Shown: piece by piece, positions 15,277 through 22,997 of the stretch | How positions within the stretch are numbered: the first letter of the stretch is position 1 | Layout of the letters: every line of letters starts with the position of its first letter | Assembly (NCBI GenBank): GCA_948441945.1 | Contig: CAOJQV010000010.1 | Span: forward strand, 1-46,060 | DNA from: an uncultured Clostridium sp. | GTDB taxonomy: Bacteria; Bacillota; Clostridia; TANB77; CAG-508 | Direction of reading: 5' to 3' | DNA length: 46,060 bases | Position numbers and translations under genes: made by a program | The notes under the pieces: generated by a model | The model's database searches: none | Told to the model about the DNA's origin: nothing | What the model saw: only the letters and a program-made list of their open reading frames with translations

Positions 15277-16614
15277 ATTATAAATAGAATAGTAAAAATT
15301 ATATTTTTAGGTATAGTTATAATAAGTATTGGAACAATAGCAAAGGCTAAATACAAAATAGATAGTGAATTTTGTATAGCAAATCTTGCTATTGATAGAC
15401 AAATTCCCATTATAGATGTAGTAGAAATCCAAAATAGTAATTCTAATTATGAAGGTTATGCAAATAAAAATCATACAATAAGCATAACACTAAAAGTTAT
15501 TGAAAAATATATACAAGATACATATATTGATAAAAAAAATATAGAAATAAAGGTCGGTGGACAAGAAGTCAAAGATGCAAATATAGATATAAAAGAAATT
15601 TCAACAAATAGTGATGGAAAGATATATAAAATTGAATTGAATTGCTTAGAAGGAGATGGAGAATTAGAATTACAAATTTTAGAGGGAAGTGTTATTGATA
15701 CAAGTGGATTAAAAAATGAGAATAAAAAAATAAAAACGAATATTATAATTGATAACACTCCACCAAGTGGAAAATTAACTGAAAATAAAATATCTGGAGG
15801 AAAAGTAAATGCAGTAATTTCAATGAATGAAAATATAAGAGGTCTAGAAGGATGGAATTTTTCATCAGATAAATTAACATTAGAAAAAGAATTTACTAAT
15901 AATATTTCTTATGAGTTGCCAATTGTAGATTATGCAGGAAATCAAATTGATTTTAATATTAATATTACACAAGCTACATTTGTAAATATTGTATATGCTT
16001 CTCATAATTCAAATATAGGATGGACTTACGGATATGGTAATTATGATGTGGCTGGTAGTAAAGCAGTAAAGACTGATAGAAAATACAAAACGGAAGCATT
16101 AGCTTTTAGAATAACTGGAAATGTAGATAATGATTTTATACAGGCAAATGCATATGTATATACACATTGGGGAGAAGGTTCTAAAGCAAGGTGTGGTACC
16201 TCAAACATGATATATAGATATGGTCATAATCCAGATGTAGGAACATTTAAATCTATGAATTCAAATGATTTAGTAACAATAAGTGGAAATGAGTTTTTTC
16301 AATTAGGAGGAGCTGGAGTTAATACACCAAATTATACTGATATTAATGGGAATAATCCTGTACCTGATACAGGAAAATTTTCATATGGAATCTCAGGAAT
16401 TAGTATGAAACTAAAAGATTATTCACAATTTTCTATAGTATATCAAATTCTTGTAAATAATGTTGGCTGGCTTCAAGCTTGCTCGGATGGTCAAGAATGT
16501 ATGTATAACAAAACAAAACCTATGTCTGCTTTTAGAGTTGCCTTAGTTCCAAATACAGAAAAACAATATGTGTTAGATACTTGGAATAAAGATATTGGCA
16601 CTTATAATTTATAA
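15277..16614 (+). CDS. large secreted protein with ChW-like repeats, ATT start
   Basis: The frame is open from the TAG at 15274. The first plausible start is ATT at 15277, 6 bases after a perfect TAGGAGGTG (15262-15270). No ATG, GTG or TTG follows before the hydrophobic signal segment, which reads NRIVKIIFLGIVIISIGT then IAKAKYK, a good Sec signal with cleavage near AKA. Starting at the first TTG (15637) would delete the signal. This gives 445 residues. The middle (about 60-210) is Ig-like. The end has two ChW-type segments around NIGWTYGYGNYDVAG and NNVGWLQACSDGQE (clostridial hydrophobic repeat with conserved Trp). Last gene of the secreted operon. Confidence 0.72.
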   Translation: MINRIVKIIFLGIVIISIGTIAKAKYKIDSEFCIANLAIDRQIPIIDVVEIQNSNSNYEGYANKNHTISITLKVIEKYIQDTYIDKKNIEIKVGGQEVKDANIDIKEISTNSDGKIYKIELNCLEGDGELELQILEGSVIDTSGLKNENKKIKTNIIIDNTPPSGKLTENKISGGKVNAVISMNENIRGLEGWNFSSDKLTLEKEFTNNISYELPIVDYAGNQIDFNINITQATFVNIVYASHNSNIGWTYGYGNYDVAGSKAVKTDRKYKTEALAFRITGNVDNDFIQANAYVYTHWGEGSKARCGTSNMIYRYGHNPDVGTFKSMNSNDLVTISGNEFFQLGGAGVNTPNYTDINGNNPVPDTGKFSYGISGISMKLKDYSQFSIVYQILVNNVGWLQACSDGQECMYNKTKPMSAFRVALVPNTEKQYVLDTWNKDIGTYNL

Positions 16615-16640
16615 TTTATTTTTTAATTTTTCTATAACTT

Positions 16641-16708
16641 TAAGTTTCAGTGTTTTATATATTAATTTCTATTCTTATTTTGAAATGGTTATAAAGTACT
16701 GAAACTTA
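16641..16708 (+). repeat. long foldback after the ChW-like gene
   Basis: An 11-bp perfect stem (16641-16651 with 16698-16708) encloses 46 AT-rich bases. There is no T-tract after it. It may end or stabilise the operon transcript. Confidence 0.45.
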
Positions 16709-16719
16709 AATATTATTAC

Positions 16720-16748
16720 TAGACAAATAGCTAGAATTATGGTATAGT
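16720..16748 (+). promoter_or_regulatory. promoter of tRNA-Gln(CTG)
   Basis: TAGACA (16720-16725), a 17-bp spacer and TATAGT (16743-16748) with TGG before the -10. Confidence 0.65.
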
Positions 16749-16774
16749 AACTTTTGAACATAAATTTTAAATAT

Positions 16775-16849
16775 TGGGGTATCGCCAAGCGGTAAGGCAT
16801 CGGACTCTGACTCCGACATTCCTGTGTTCGAATCACAGTACCCCAGCCA
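16775..16849 (+). tRNA. tRNA-Gln (CTG)
   Basis: Acceptor TGGGGTA/TACCCCA, anticodon stem TCGGA/TCCGA with loop CTCTGAC (anticodon CTG), T arm CTGTG-TTCGAAT-CACAG, and CCA encoded at 16847-16849. A lone tRNA with its own promoter and terminator. Confidence 0.96.
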
Positions 16850-16854
16850 CGTCG

Positions 16855-16886
16855 CAACTAGTTAGTTTGACTAGTTGTTTTGTTTT
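16855..16886 (+). terminator. tRNA-Gln(CTG) terminator
   Basis: An 8-bp stem CAACTAGT/ACTAGTTG (16855-16862 with 16870-16877) is followed by TTTTGTTTT. The stretch 16887-17167 after it shows no gene, only AT-rich sequence and the ribosome site of the next gene. Confidence 0.85.
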
Positions 16887-17167
16887 AAAAAACAACATAA
16901 GTCAAAATACTGTTGCTCCTTGTTTCGAAAAAAGTATCGCTTCGCTAATAACTTTTTTTGAGAGTATTTTCTGTAAGTGTAAGAACATTTGATAATACAT
17001 TTGCAGATTTATTTTTTTACTGATTATGATATATATAAGGAAAGAAAATTCAAAAAAACAATTGAAATTTATGTAAATATATGATAATATATACTTGAAA
17101 TTTTTAAATCTTACCAAGTGTAAGTTGTAACAATTAATCCCGAAAAAAATTTAAGGAGGAATGAACA

Positions 17168-17863
17168 ATGCATGAAAGGGAAGATAACCAATTTAAGAGG
17201 CGGATGAAAGAATATAGGGATGAAGCTATCAATTCTCCATATTCAAGTACATCTTGTGCAGACGAAATTGTGCATAGAATTAGCACCTTAGCAGAAAACT
17301 GTATGAACGCTAGGGTAAAGTGGAATGGAGCAGCCGTATGCTGGCAACTTGAAGGAATTGTAAAAATGTTGCCATATCTTGCACAAAATACTCGTAATTA
17401 TGAGAAATTAAGTGACGAGGATATGGCATCACTTGAAAAAATCTTCGAAGAATTAAATGAACTTCGCTCCGAAGTGATTTTACGCAATTCTCAGTTTCGG
17501 TGTAAGGACGAGCTTAGCAACAAAATAGGTTGCATCAGCGAAATTTTACAAAAAAACAAGTTTGGTCTTCATGATTCAGCTGTAAGCGAAGGAAACTGGC
17601 GTGATGGAATGCTTTTCCAGAGTTATGAAAATTTATGGAAAGTAATCCACCGTGTAAACGCAGAATGGGAAGAACTCTGGAGTAGGGGATTTTCTGTGAA
17701 TGTATTTATACAATACTGGATGATGTTTCAAAGTGAAAGAGGTAATGGAGTAGAAAAGTCTGAAAAAGAAAAACTTGAGGAATTCATGGAGTTACTTGAT
17801 GGTAAGATGCGATATGTAGCATTACCATACAAAAAACAGTTCGCAAGAATGAGAAACCGATAA
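17168..17863 (+). CDS. hypothetical protein, compositionally foreign
   Basis: 231 residues, hydrophilic, rich in helices, Trp and charged residues, without signal or membrane segment. I do not recognise the family. Codon use differs from the neighbours: CGG, CGC, CGT, GCC and CTC codons appear here and are rare elsewhere in the window, and G+C is visibly higher. TAAGGAGGA (17152-17160) is 8 bases from ATG 17168; an ATG at 17161 stops after four codons. It is flanked by tRNA-Gln(CTG) and a strong terminator, as expected for a transferred cassette, but I see no integrase or duplicated tRNA end. Confidence 0.7.
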   Translation: MHEREDNQFKRRMKEYRDEAINSPYSSTSCADEIVHRISTLAENCMNARVKWNGAAVCWQLEGIVKMLPYLAQNTRNYEKLSDEDMASLEKIFEELNELRSEVILRNSQFRCKDELSNKIGCISEILQKNKFGLHDSAVSEGNWRDGMLFQSYENLWKVIHRVNAEWEELWSRGFSVNVFIQYWMMFQSERGNGVEKSEKEKLEEFMELLDGKMRYVALPYKKQFARMRNR

Positions 17864-17887
17864 AAATGCAAAGTTCTAAAAAGTAGT

Positions 17888-17926
17888 ACACAAAAAACTG
17901 GTTCATAAGAGCCAGTTTTTTGTGTA
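17888..17926 (+). terminator. strong intrinsic terminator
   Basis: A 14-bp perfect stem (17888-17901 with 17912-17925) with the T-run inside the right arm. Confidence 0.85.
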
Positions 17927-18000
17927 AATAAATAATAAATAGAAAAGCTTGCAAAACTCAAGAAGATATGCTAAATTATAAGCATAGTAAAGGAGAAAAT

Positions 18001-18738
18001 ATGAAACAAACACAAGAAAAAGGGATTACTTTAATGGCATTAGTTATTATGGTAATAATCTTATTAATATTAACTTCAATAGGAGTCACATCAGGAACAA
18101 CAGCAATAAAAACATCACAATATACACAATTCAAAAATGAACTAAAAATCTTACAAACAAAAGTAAACGAATTAAATCAAGAAAATAAAACTGAGATTGG
18201 AAGACTGATAACCCAAGAGGAAAAGAACAGCCTTGAAAAACAAGACATATCCGATATAATTTATAAAGCAAAAAGTGATGAAGAAAAAATAAAAATTCAA
18301 CAAGGATTTAGATATTGCAATCAAGAAAGTATAAAGAATGAATTGAATTTAGAAAGCATAAAAAGAGAATATTTAATAAATGTGGAATATCGTTATATAA
18401 TTTACTATAAAGGCTATGAGTATAATAACAAAACTATATATATGATAAATCAACTTGACAATAGTATATATAATGTAGAATATCAAGAAAACAATAGTGC
18501 AACAGGAAGTTTTGAAGTACAATACACAACTGAGGGGAATAAGTGGAAAATAGAAATTGTAAATATAAATTATGATGGGAATATTGATAACTGGAATGTA
18601 AGATATAAACATATTGATGATGAAAAGTGGAAAGAAACAAATAATTTAAACTTTTATGTAACAAAAAAAGGAAAATATTCAATTGAAGTTAAACATGGAA
18701 ATGATATTAATTTAGGGATAAAAACTTTAATAATATAG
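18001..18738 (+). CDS. type IV pilin-like protein
   Basis: 245 residues from ATG 18001, chosen for AAAGGAG at 17991-17997. The N-terminus KGITLMALVIMVIILLILTS has the Gly-Ile cleavage site and hydrophobic helix of prepilin-type proteins. The Glu normally at position 5 after the cut is Ala here, a variant that may not assemble through the usual charge contact. The middle is helical and charged; the C-terminal about 90 residues (SFEVQYTTEGNKWKIEIVN, then WNVRYKHIDDEKW) look like a fibronectin/Ig-type beta domain. No peptidase or assembly ATPase is nearby. The TAG lies in the outer edge of the 133-bp palindrome. Confidence 0.72.
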   Translation: MKQTQEKGITLMALVIMVIILLILTSIGVTSGTTAIKTSQYTQFKNELKILQTKVNELNQENKTEIGRLITQEEKNSLEKQDISDIIYKAKSDEEKIKIQQGFRYCNQESIKNELNLESIKREYLINVEYRYIIYYKGYEYNNKTIYMINQLDNSIYNVEYQENNSATGSFEVQYTTEGNKWKIEIVNINYDGNIDNWNVRYKHIDDEKWKETNNLNFYVTKKGKYSIEVKHGNDINLGIKTLII

Positions 18739-18866
18739 GGATATGGGGACGTTCTTTTTCTCCCGTAAAACAGGGAATTAGGGACACTCCTTGATATTAA
18801 TTTTATCAAGGAGTGTCCCTAATTCCCTGCTTTACGGGAGAAAAAGAACGTCCCCATATCCCTATA
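18734..18866. repeat. 133-bp near-perfect palindrome between convergent genes
   Basis: Two 63-base arms (18734-18796 and 18804-18866) are reverse complements apart from one mismatch (18772 region, A opposite a C in the other arm), with a 7-base TTAATTT loop. The outermost TATAG of each arm supplies the TAG stop of both the pilin-like gene (+) and the CDF gene (-). The arms contain GGGGACGTTC, a T-run and TCTCCC, plus GGGACACTCC, which recall the loops of other hairpins in this window. It could serve as a bidirectional terminator, but its length and GC-rich blocks suggest an inserted REP-like element. Confidence 0.95.
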
Positions 18867-19725
18867 TTGGCTCTACATGTATAATTGTTTTATAAACATT
18901 ATCTAATAAGCTAACTGATTCTTCAATTGTATTTGCTAATGAATGACTATCAAAAGTACTTAAATTACCATCTAAACATATTGTAATAAAGACTATATGC
19001 TGAGCTCCAACAGGAGATGAGGAAATAGAGTCTATTTTTTTTACATCCTTAAAACTATTTATAATATCTAAAATTAAATCCCTAGTCTTTTCATCTATTG
19101 ATATATCCATCAAAACATTATAGCTTTCTAAAAGAATTGTAATACCAGTATACCCAATCCAAAGAGAAATACCAATACCAACAATACTATCAAACCAGTA
19201 AATTTGATAAGCAGATAAAATAATAGAAATAAGGGTAAAAGTAGTTAAAACACAATCATTTCTATGGTCTTTCATATTAGATTTTAATAAAATATTATTA
19301 TATTGCTTATAAATGTACTTTGTATATAGAAATAGAGCTAATTTAGTTATAATCGTAATTATACATACTAAAATTAGAAACCAAGAAAATTGTAGAGTAC
19401 TTCCTAAAATCAATGTACAAACAGCATCATAAAATAATTTTCCTGCTATAAATATCATAGAAATTGCAATAAACATAGAAAAAATATACTCTGCTTTTCC
19501 ATGCCCAAAATTATGGTCTTCATCATTTGGCTCACTTGCAATTCTATTACCAATAAAAGTCATAAGAGAAGCAAATATATCTCCAGCACTATTAAATGCG
19601 TCAGCTATCATAGCTTGACTTTTAAAAGTAAAACCAATAATTGCTTTAATAATAAGCAAAAATATATTGCCTATAACTCCTAATATTCCTGCTCTTTTTG
19701 TTAGTATAAATCTATCTTCATTCAT
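18862..19725 (-). CDS. CDF cation exporter, manganese-type site
   Basis: 287 residues; ATG 19725 is preferred over GTG 19731, which overlaps the AGGTG ribosome site. Six membrane segments are followed by a C-terminal cytoplasmic dimer domain (about 205-287) with HIVFITICLDGN. The membrane metal site reads Asn45-Ser-Ala-Gly-Asp49 in segment 2 and Asp153-His-Arg-Asn-Asp157 in segment 5. The Asn-Asp/Asp-Asp set is the one I recall for the Mn exporter MntE, whereas zinc carriers use His/Asp. The likely role is proton-driven Mn(II) efflux. The promoter lies in the foldback element upstream; the stop lies in the 133-bp palindrome. Confidence 0.88.
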   Translation of the reverse strand: MNEDRFILTKRAGILGVIGNIFLLIIKAIIGFTFKSQAMIADAFNSAGDIFASLMTFIGNRIASEPNDEDHNFGHGKAEYIFSMFIAISMIFIAGKLFYDAVCTLILGSTLQFSWFLILVCIITIITKLALFLYTKYIYKQYNNILLKSNMKDHRNDCVLTTFTLISIILSAYQIYWFDSIVGIGISLWIGYTGITILLESYNVLMDISIDEKTRDLILDIINSFKDVKKIDSISSSPVGAQHIVFITICLDGNLSTFDSHSLANTIEESVSLLDNVYKTIIHVEPI

Positions 19726-19764
19726 ATTCACACCTGTTTCATTATATGTAATTGTTTGAGAAAT

Positions 19765-19792
19765 ATTATACCACAGAAAAACTGTAAGTCAA
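19765..19792 (-). promoter_or_regulatory. promoter of the CDF exporter
   Basis: Read on the minus strand: TTGACT (19787-19792), a 16-bp spacer and TATAAT (19765-19770) with TGG before the -10. The -35 is at the left tip of the foldback element. Confidence 0.7.
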
Positions 19793-20122
19793 ATTGTATG
19801 ACAATTGCTTAAAATTTTTTAGATGTTGAGTGTCTACTTGTGCTTGTTCCTCTTTAGGTTCTAATCCTATTGGACGTTATTTTTTGTTCATTACATTTGA
19901 TTTAGAAGTTCTATGTTACGTATTAAGCCGAGTTGTGAAATAAAAAATGAATATAATATAACTTTTTTCCGTGAACATCCCCTATTGGCTAACTTAACAA
20001 ATTCTAAATCTCATTTCAATCAAGCAAAATAACATCTAATAGGATTAGAACCTAAAGAGGAACAGACATAAGTAGGCACTCCACATTTAAAAATTTTAAA
20101 CGATTGCTATATCAAATTGAAA
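19787..20122. mobile_element. foldback (MITE-like) element with about 95-bp inverted ends
   Basis: The left end (about 19787-19886) and right end (about 20022-20122) are imperfect inverted copies, best over GTTCCTCTTTAGGTTCTAAT, which is exact in both. Identity falls slowly outwards, and short indels are present. The middle (about 19887-20021) has no reading frame of note. The gene-free stretch 19732-20170 is otherwise only the two flanking promoters. Size, inverted ends and lack of coding capacity fit a non-autonomous transposable element; no target-site duplication could be identified with certainty. Confidence 0.7.
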
Positions 20123-20145
20123 GTGAAAAGTTTTTATGATATAAT
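20117..20145 (+). promoter_or_regulatory. priA promoter
   Basis: TTGAAA (20117-20122), a 17-bp spacer and TATAAT (20140-20145), extended -10 TGA. The -35 is at the right tip of the foldback element. Confidence 0.7.
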
Positions 20146-20170
20146 GCAAAAAAAATTATGAGGAGAGAAA

Positions 20171-22408
20171 ATGGTAGCAGAAGTAATAATAAATAGTACA
20201 GCAAAAAAATTAAATAGAACATTTGACTACAATATACCAGAAAATTTAGAAGATTTAGTATTAGTTGGTAGTAAGGTTTTGGTACCATTCGGCAGATTAA
20301 AAAATCTAGAAGAAGCATATATAGTAAAAATAAAGCAATCTTCAGAGTTTGAAATCAAAGACATTGCAAAAGTTGAAACAGAACTTACAGACAAACAAAT
20401 TGAACTTGCAAGTTGGATGGCAAATAAATATTTTTGTAATATTTCAGAATGTATTAAACTAATGCAAACACCAGGCACAAGAACTAAAAATGTTACTAAT
20501 AGAATTCAAGACAAAAAAATAAATCTAGTATGTTTAAAAAAAGAATTTGATGAAATTTTAATAGATATAGAAAACAAAAAGTTGAAATCAGAAAAACAAA
20601 TCAAAATACTAGAATTTTTAAAAGATAACTCAAAAGCTACTATTACTGAAATAGAAATGTTTACAGGTAGCTCCAGAACAATTGTTAATACACTAATAAA
20701 AAATGGATACTTGGAACTTAAAGAACAAAAAGTACAAAGAAATCCATTAAATAATAAGAAAATAGAAAATACACAAAATTTAAAACTTACAGATGAACAA
20801 GAAAAAGCATTTAATAAGATTGTAAAAACAATAGATAATAAAAAATATGAACAATTTTTATTATATGGTGTAACAGGGTCAGGGAAGACAGAAGTTTATT
20901 TACAGTTAATTAATAAAGTGTTAAATGAAAATAAATCAGCAATCGTATTAGTGCCAGAAATTTCACTAACTCCACAAATGCTAGATAGATTTATTTCACG
21001 CTTTGGAAAAGAACAAATAGCAGTTTTACATAGTAAATTATCAATTGGAGAAAGACATGATGAATGGGAAAGAATTAAAGAAGGACAAGCAAAAATTATA
21101 ATTGGAGCAAGGTCAGCGATTTTTGCCCCTGCACAAGACTTAGGAATAATTATTATAGACGAGGAACATGATAGCTCTTATAAATCGGAGGCAAGTCCTA
21201 GATATAATGCAAAAGAAGTAGCAGAAAAAATATCAAATGACTTACAGATACCATTATTGTTAGGAAGTGCTACACCAGATTTAAATACATTTTATAAAGC
21301 AAAAGAAATTAATCAAATTACATTACTAGAATTAACTAAAAGAGCAAATAAATCTAACTTGCCAAAAGTAGAGATAGTAGACTTAAAACAAGAATTAGCA
21401 AGTGGTAACAGAACAATGCTAAGTAGAGACCTTTATCAAGCAATTGAAGAAAATTTAAAAAATAAATTACAAACAATTTTATTTTTAAACAGAAGAGGAT
21501 ACTCAACATTTATAATGTGTAGAAATTGTGGATATACTGTAAAATGTAAAAACTGTAATATTAGTATGACATATCATAGTTACGAAAACAAATTAAAATG
21601 TCATTATTGTGGATATGAAGAAAAAGTAGTTAAAATCTGTCCAGAATGTGGAAGTGATAAGATAAGATATTTTGGAACAGGAACTCAAAAATTAGAACAA
21701 GAAATTTTAAAACAATTTCCAGAATCTAAAACAATTAGGATGGATGTTGATACTGTAACTAAAAAGAACTCTCACGAAGAGATTTTAAACAAATTTAAAA
21801 CAGAAAATATAGATATATTAATTGGAACACAAATGGTAGTAAAAGGACACCATTTTCCAAAAGTTACTCTAGTTGGAGTAATAGCAGCAGATGGCTCACT
21901 TAATATTGATGATTACAGAGCAACAGAGAGAACTTTTCAAATACTGACACAAGTAGCAGGAAGAGCAGGAAGAGAAAACTTGCCAGGAAAAGTAATAATC
22001 CAAAGTTATAATCCAGAAAACTATAGCATCCAAAATGCACAAAAACAGAATTATGAAGAATTTTATAAAATAGAAATACTATTACGAAAACAGTTGAAAT
22101 ATCCACCATTCTGCGATATAATAGTAATTGGATTTAATGGAACAAACGAAAAAGAAATTAAAGAAATATCTCAAAATGCTTATGAATTTGCACAAAACAA
22201 GTTAAATACATCTAAATTTAAAGTAATGAGACCAATGCCATCACCAATAGACAAAATACAAAATCGATTTAGATGGAGAATGATAATTAAAGGAAATATG
22301 ACGAAAGAAGCAAATGAGACTTTAAATAATTTACTTAAAAATATATATGATAAAGATTATAAAAATACCAAGATTACTATTGATGTAAATCCAAATAGTA
22401 TGATGTAA
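20171..22408 (+). CDS. priA: primosomal replication-restart helicase PriA
   Basis: 745 residues, normal length. An N-terminal 3'-DNA-binding domain is followed by a winged-helix part (about 140-190). The helicase core has Walker A GVTGSGKTE (about 233-241), the DEEH box (about 328-331) and QVAGRAGRENLPG. Eight zinc-binding Cys (about 450-500) are seen in CRNCGYTVKCKNCN, CHYCGYEE and CPECGSDK. It reloads the replisome at stalled forks. GAGGAGAGAAA precedes ATG 20171. def and fmt follow, a common order in Firmicutes (priA-def-fmt). A family A palindrome sits at the stop codon. Confidence 0.96.
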   Translation: MVAEVIINSTAKKLNRTFDYNIPENLEDLVLVGSKVLVPFGRLKNLEEAYIVKIKQSSEFEIKDIAKVETELTDKQIELASWMANKYFCNISECIKLMQTPGTRTKNVTNRIQDKKINLVCLKKEFDEILIDIENKKLKSEKQIKILEFLKDNSKATITEIEMFTGSSRTIVNTLIKNGYLELKEQKVQRNPLNNKKIENTQNLKLTDEQEKAFNKIVKTIDNKKYEQFLLYGVTGSGKTEVYLQLINKVLNENKSAIVLVPEISLTPQMLDRFISRFGKEQIAVLHSKLSIGERHDEWERIKEGQAKIIIGARSAIFAPAQDLGIIIIDEEHDSSYKSEASPRYNAKEVAEKISNDLQIPLLLGSATPDLNTFYKAKEINQITLLELTKRANKSNLPKVEIVDLKQELASGNRTMLSRDLYQAIEENLKNKLQTILFLNRRGYSTFIMCRNCGYTVKCKNCNISMTYHSYENKLKCHYCGYEEKVVKICPECGSDKIRYFGTGTQKLEQEILKQFPESKTIRMDVDTVTKKNSHEEILNKFKTENIDILIGTQMVVKGHHFPKVTLVGVIAADGSLNIDDYRATERTFQILTQVAGRAGRENLPGKVIIQSYNPENYSIQNAQKQNYEEFYKIEILLRKQLKYPPFCDIIVIGFNGTNEKEIKEISQNAYEFAQNKLNTSKFKVMRPMPSPIDKIQNRFRWRMIIKGNMTKEANETLNNLLKNIYDKDYKNTKITIDVNPNSMM

Positions 22409-22442
22409 ATGTCCCAAAAGGGACGTTTACCTGTGGGACATT
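22408..22442. repeat. palindrome with GGGACGTTTAC loop (family A, copy 1)
   Basis: ATGTCCCA (22409-22416) pairs with TGGGACAT (22434-22441). The sequence matches 38308-38342 except for the four bases CTGT/TTTT. It lies between priA and def without a T-tract, so it is more likely a repeat than a terminator. Confidence 0.85.
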
Positions 22443-22504
22443 ATTTATAAATACCCTACAGGTATCTGCCCATTTTGGGAAAAAGAAACAAAGGGGGAAG
22501 AAAA

Positions 22505-22981
22505 ATGGCAATAAGAAATCTAAGATTAGAAGGCGATGAAATTCTAAATAAAAAATCTAGAGAAGTTGAAGTAATAGATGATAAATTACAAATATTAATA
22601 GATGATATGATTGAGACTATGCATAAATATAATGGTGTAGGACTAGCTGCTGTTCAAGTTGGAATTTTAAAAAGAGTAATTGTAATAGATTTATATGATG
22701 ATAAAGGACCAATTGTTTTAATAAATCCAGTTATTTTAAAAACAAAAGGAGAACATGAAGTTGATGAAGGATGCTTGAGTTTTCCAAATAAATTTGCAAA
22801 AATAATGAGACCAGAAGAAGTAACAGTAGAATATACAGATAGAGAAGGAAAGAGAATAAAACTTAAGGCTAAAGATTTGTTAGCACAGGCAGTTTGTCAT
22901 GAATGTGACCATTTAGAAGGAGAAGTTTTTGTAGATAAAATTCTTCCTGGAACTTTAGAATATGTAGAACCTGAACAATAA
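22505..22981 (+). CDS. def: peptide deformylase
   Basis: Removes the N-formyl group from nascent proteins; iron or zinc enzyme. 158 residues from ATG 22505, preceded by AAGGGGGAAG; an in-frame TTG at 22475 would place the ribosome site inside the coding region. All three family motifs are intact: GVGLAAVQ (44-51), EGCLS (88-92, metal Cys 90) and HECDH (132-136, metal His and catalytic Glu 133). It is followed 16 bp later by fmt, so addition and removal of the formyl group are cotranscribed. Confidence 0.96.
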   Translation: MAIRNLRLEGDEILNKKSREVEVIDDKLQILIDDMIETMHKYNGVGLAAVQVGILKRVIVIDLYDDKGPIVLINPVILKTKGEHEVDEGCLSFPNKFAKIMRPEEVTVEYTDREGKRIKLKAKDLLAQAVCHECDHLEGEVFVDKILPGTLEYVEPEQ

Positions 22982-22997
22982 AAGGAGAATATAGAAT

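Noticed and set aside
16775-17167. attachment site of an integrative element at tRNA-Gln(CTG)
   Set aside because: No second copy of the tRNA 3' end and no integrase are visible in the window; the foreign gene nearby is noted only as a possible transfer.
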